Shown piece after piece: positions 18,304-20,770 of a stretch of 20,770 nucleotides of DNA. Source of the DNA: Mycogone perniciosa. Lineage: Eukaryota; Ascomycota; Sordariomycetes; Hypocreales; Hypocreaceae. Where the stretch lies: assembly GCA_025331125.1 (NCBI GenBank), contig JAOALB010000310.1, positions 1 to 20,770 on the forward strand, given 5' to 3'. The position numbers and the translations under genes were made by a program. Below the pieces are notes generated by a model, which searched no databases, had not been told where the DNA came from, and was given only the letters and a program-made list of their open reading frames with translations. How positions within the stretch are numbered: position 1 is the first letter of the stretch; every line of letters starts with the position of its first letter.

Positions 18304-18577
18304 TATTACGGAGCGCAGTATAGCTATATAAAGTATAGAGAGAAATGGGAATAAAGCTTAATTCTAGTAATAAATATACTATAATAGCCTCGCTATATAT
18401 ATATATAGCTAATATAAAGAAAAACGTAGAATATATACATTATAAGCGCCTATATAGTTTAATATATCGCTTACGCGATATATATACTAGCTAGTATCTG
18501 CTATATAAGCGGATAAAAGCTCCTTAGCGCTAATAAACGCTAATAAATAGTAGGTCCTTAGCTTACCTAACCTAATA
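18304..18577 (-). repeat. Copia 5' LTR (274 bp)
   Basis: On the + strand TATTACGGAGCGCAG ... CTTACCTAACCTAATA; partner of 11313-11586 with the same length. Unmutated CG/GG remain at several positions where the other LTR has A or T, and the reverse also occurs, so the two LTRs have been hit by RIP independently. Confidence 0.9.
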
Positions 18578-18582
18578 TATTA
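18578..18582 (+). repeat. Target site duplication TATTA (right)
   Basis: Identical to 11308-11312; see the left copy. Together they show that both LTRs belong to one insertion event. Confidence 0.75.
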
Positions 18583-19101
18583 TATATATAAAAAGGAAAA
18601 ACAAATATTCTATATAGTAATATAACTATTATAGTAATAAAAGGTTAATATATAGAATATTAAAATTCTATATACTTAAAGTAATATTAAAATATAAAAC
18701 TATTTAGTTAAACTAGTTATTTTATAACTTAATAAAAGGCAAATAGCCTTTACCTTCTATTATATTTATATATTTTACTACTTATAAAACCCTTTTTTAT
18801 CCCTTATTACACTTATTTAATACTAGTAATTAAATAGATTATATATAAATATATATAATAAAAGTATATAATATATATTATTTAGACTATTAATTAAAAT
18901 ATCTAGTAATAGACTAATATATAAAGAAAAATTAACTAGTAATAATATTAGTTACTATTATCCCTGAAACATTTTATACTATAGCTAATATATATAGTAT
19001 ATAGACCTTTAAGAAGCCTTAGTTTAAAGTATATATACTAGTGGTTTATATAGCTTATTTATTAAAGTATCCTATACTCTGCCTAAATCCGTTATTAAGG
19101 T
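18583..19101. other. AT-rich flank without recognisable gene
   Basis: About 520 bp of RIP-like DNA between the Copia element and the Gypsy LTR. An inverted pair AATATTCTATATA (18605-18617) / TATATAGAATATT (18649-18661) is present. There is no protein motif I can name. Confidence 0.55.
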
Positions 19102-19273
19102 TATTACAGCACCAACTATAACGCTATATTAATGCCCTATTATGCAAGCCTTAGTTATATAACCAGGCCCTAACGCATTCCTAGCTATAGCTTTCTATAA
19201 AGCCTTAAGGCTTTCTTACTCTTTACAGTATAATAATAATATTTACTTTAACCTGCCTTTTTATACTATAATA
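19102..19273 (+). repeat. Solo or truncated Gypsy LTR (172 bp)
   Basis: Same length and orientation as the Gypsy LTR at 7606-7777, sharing the uninterrupted block GTTATATAACCAGGCCCTAA and the string TACAGTATAATAA. It starts TATTACAG and ends TATAATA, both RIP forms of the intact ends. No polypurine tract precedes it and no primer-binding site follows. The flanking 5-mers AAGGT and GTTTA do not match, so it is either a solo LTR with an eroded duplication or a fragment joined by recombination. Confidence 0.8.
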
Positions 19274-20690
19274 GTTTATATTATCCCTTAACTTAGCTGC
19301 ATTATTGCAAGGTATATACTTAATTAATTATAAATTCCCTTTAAATCCCCTTTTATTCCTAAACCTATAATAATGCCTTTATAGCTTGGCCTTTATTTTT
19401 TAAACTTTATAGTTATAGGAAACTAATTATAAGCAAGATAAATATAAATGCCTTAAACCTTGCCTTATAATTTAATTTAGCTTAATAAATTATAGTTTTA
19501 GTTATAAAGTTTATACTTTTCCTTTTTCTTTTTAAAACCTTACAAAAATCTAATATTAATAATAATTATATATATTTAATAAATATAATTATTAAAGATA
19601 ATAATCTTTATTATTAATTTTATTTTTTTAATTAAATAATTAAAAGAAATTTAATTTAATAAAAAAAATAAAACTAAACCTTTAAATAAAAGTTTTTAAA
19701 GTAAATAATAAAAAATTAAAACTTTAACGTATAAATTAAAGTTTAAGTTAAAGCTTTAAATATAGTTTTATTATTAAACTTTAAAAATAATAATTTATTT
19801 AACTATTATTAAATTAAGGATTTTAAATAATTTAATAGTAAATAAAAGGATATTATTAAATGTTAATAAAAATATATTGATTAATATTAACAAATTAATA
19901 TAGTATTTTTTATTAATTTTAATAAATAATATAAAATAATTAACCTTTTTTAAAAAGTATTATAGTTTTTTAATAATCTATATCTATTAAATAAGCCTTT
20001 TAAAAACTTTATAGTAAAGCTATTTATATAAAATAGTAAATATAGTAAAACTATTAAATAAATAATAAAGGCCTTAAAAATAAAGGTTTTTTAAAAGTTT
20101 ATTAATATTATAAAAACTTAAATAATTAAATTAAATAAATTTAACTTTATTAAATAAGATTAACTTTATTAAACTATTTATAATAGGCTTTAAAAAAGCT
20201 TTTATTATAATACCTTTTATACTGCTTAAATAGGCTAATATTAATAAAGCTATTAATAATAGTGGTATTAGTATTAATAGTAATATTCTTAATATTAATA
20301 AAATAATTAAGCTGCTGCTTTAACGCTAGCTAGTAATTTAATATAGTTAGATATTATATATACTCTATTACTTTAGCTTTAAGTCTTTTATAAAGAAGAT
20401 ATTATTAAAAGGCTTTACTTTTATTATAAAAATATAAATTATAGCTTTAATAAATATAATGAAAAAGCAGTTTAATATATATTAAAGTAATTTATATTAA
20501 ATATAAAATTAAAATCGCTAAGTTTAATTATATTAACTATACTTTAACTTAATAGTATTTTAAACCTAATAATAAAATAGCCGAATAAAATATAATAATT
20601 AAACGTTAACAGTACATTAATATTACCTATAATATTTAAATAATCTATAAATTTAAGCTTTAAATAATATACTTTTATTAAACATTAATA

Positions 20691-20694
<4 letters not shown>
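19274..20694. other. Unassigned AT-rich region
   Basis: AT-rich DNA after the Gypsy LTR. If that LTR were a 5' LTR this would be gag, but I see no knuckle or other motif. Around 20180-20470 one + frame reads more protein-like (GFKKAFIIIPFILL, then INNSGISINSNILNINKIIKLLL, later FSFKSFIKKILLKGFTFIIKI) with scattered stops, suggesting another degraded ORF of unknown family. Nothing else is recognised. Confidence 0.45.

Positions 20695-20770
<76 letters not shown>
20695..20770 (+). repeat. Perfect (TAA)n microsatellite
   Basis: About 25 uninterrupted TAA units run to the end of the window and probably beyond; an imperfect start with one TAG lies at about 20685-20694. Could be an ordinary microsatellite or the 3' tail of a LINE-type element inserted on the + strand, since such elements can end in simple repeats. 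Confidence 0.9.

Larger units (their letters stand above)
11313..18577 (-). mobile_element. Full-length Ty1/Copia element, RIP-degraded
   Basis: A 7265-bp element bounded by 274-bp direct repeats and a TATTA target duplication. Reading on the - strand: 5' LTR (18577-18304), primer-binding site, a gag/protease region, integrase, RT, RNase H, a long 3' region, polypurine tract, 3' LTR (11586-11313). Integrase precedes RT, as in Copia. All coding parts are destroyed by transitions that create stops. It is a different family from the Copia at 1-3639: the LTRs and the 3' region differ. Confidence 0.9.

Noticed and set aside
11313..18577. Plus-strand orientation for the complete Copia element
   Set aside because: PBS-like and PPT-like sequences sit at the ends expected for the - strand, and integrase, RT and RNase H read only on the - strand.
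1..20770. Mitochondrial or other naturally AT-rich genome as source of the window
   Set aside because: Integrase, RT, chromodomain and LTRs of nuclear retrotransposons are present, and the pattern of missing CA/TG with Gln/Trp-to-stop changes fits RIP better than general AT bias.
1..20770. CRISPR arrays, rRNA, tRNA genes or riboswitches
   Set aside because: No regularly spaced repeat-spacer structure and no conserved rRNA or tRNA strings were seen; the tandem repeats present are contiguous or irregular.

Overview
The window looks like an AT-rich block from the genome of a filamentous ascomycete (Pezizomycotina) that has been heavily mutated by repeat-induced point mutation (RIP). Most of it is A+T. 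The dinucleotides CA and TG are almost missing while TA is everywhere. All recognisable coding matter is retrotransposon-derived and full of TAA/TAG stops where Gln and Trp codons stood. I see no intact host gene, no rRNA, no tRNA and no CRISPR array. The species cannot be fixed from the sequence; Dothideomycetes with AT-isochores are one plausible source (inference).

Layout. (1) 1-3639, + strand: the 3' part of a Ty1/Copia element. The end of its integrase, reverse transcriptase (RT) and RNase H can be followed in one reading frame from the left edge to about 2908. A 3' region with a degenerate tandem repeat and a probable 3' LTR (3354-3639) follow. (2) 3640-5694: degenerate DNA of unknown origin with a relatively GC-rich patch near 3430-4060, a stop-interrupted + frame (3723-4061) and a weak zinc-knuckle-like motif on the - strand (4976-5014). 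(3) 5695-7777, + strand: the 3' part of a Ty3/Gypsy chromovirus with integrase, chromodomain, polypurine tract and a 172-bp 3' LTR; everything upstream of the RNase H/integrase linker is missing. (4) 7778-11312: very AT-rich DNA without a recognisable gene; one 85-bp direct repeat pair lies at its right end.

(5) 11313-18577, - strand: a complete-length Ty1/Copia element, the best-defined object here. It has two 274-bp LTRs, a perfect 5-bp target duplication (TATTA), a primer-binding site resembling the complement of the initiator tRNA-Met anticodon arm, a polypurine tract, and RIP-destroyed integrase, RT and RNase H. Unusually, about 1.36 kb lies between the end of pol and its 3' LTR. It contains a GC-rich island with open frames on both strands, the only part of the window that could hold a non-transposon sequence or an extra element-borne gene. 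(6) 18578-19101: AT-rich flank. (7) 19102-19273: a solo or truncated LTR of the same Gypsy family as the one at 7606-7777. (8) 19274-20770: unassigned AT-rich sequence ending in a perfect (TAA)n tract that runs off the window.

Taken together this is a graveyard of LTR retrotransposons. Mutations at catalytic sites are what RIP predicts: Asp to Asn, Glu to Lys, His/Cys to Tyr, Gln/Trp to stop. Indels are rare, so reading frames can still be followed. Domain calls come from reading translated frames by eye against remembered family motifs; no database search was run.
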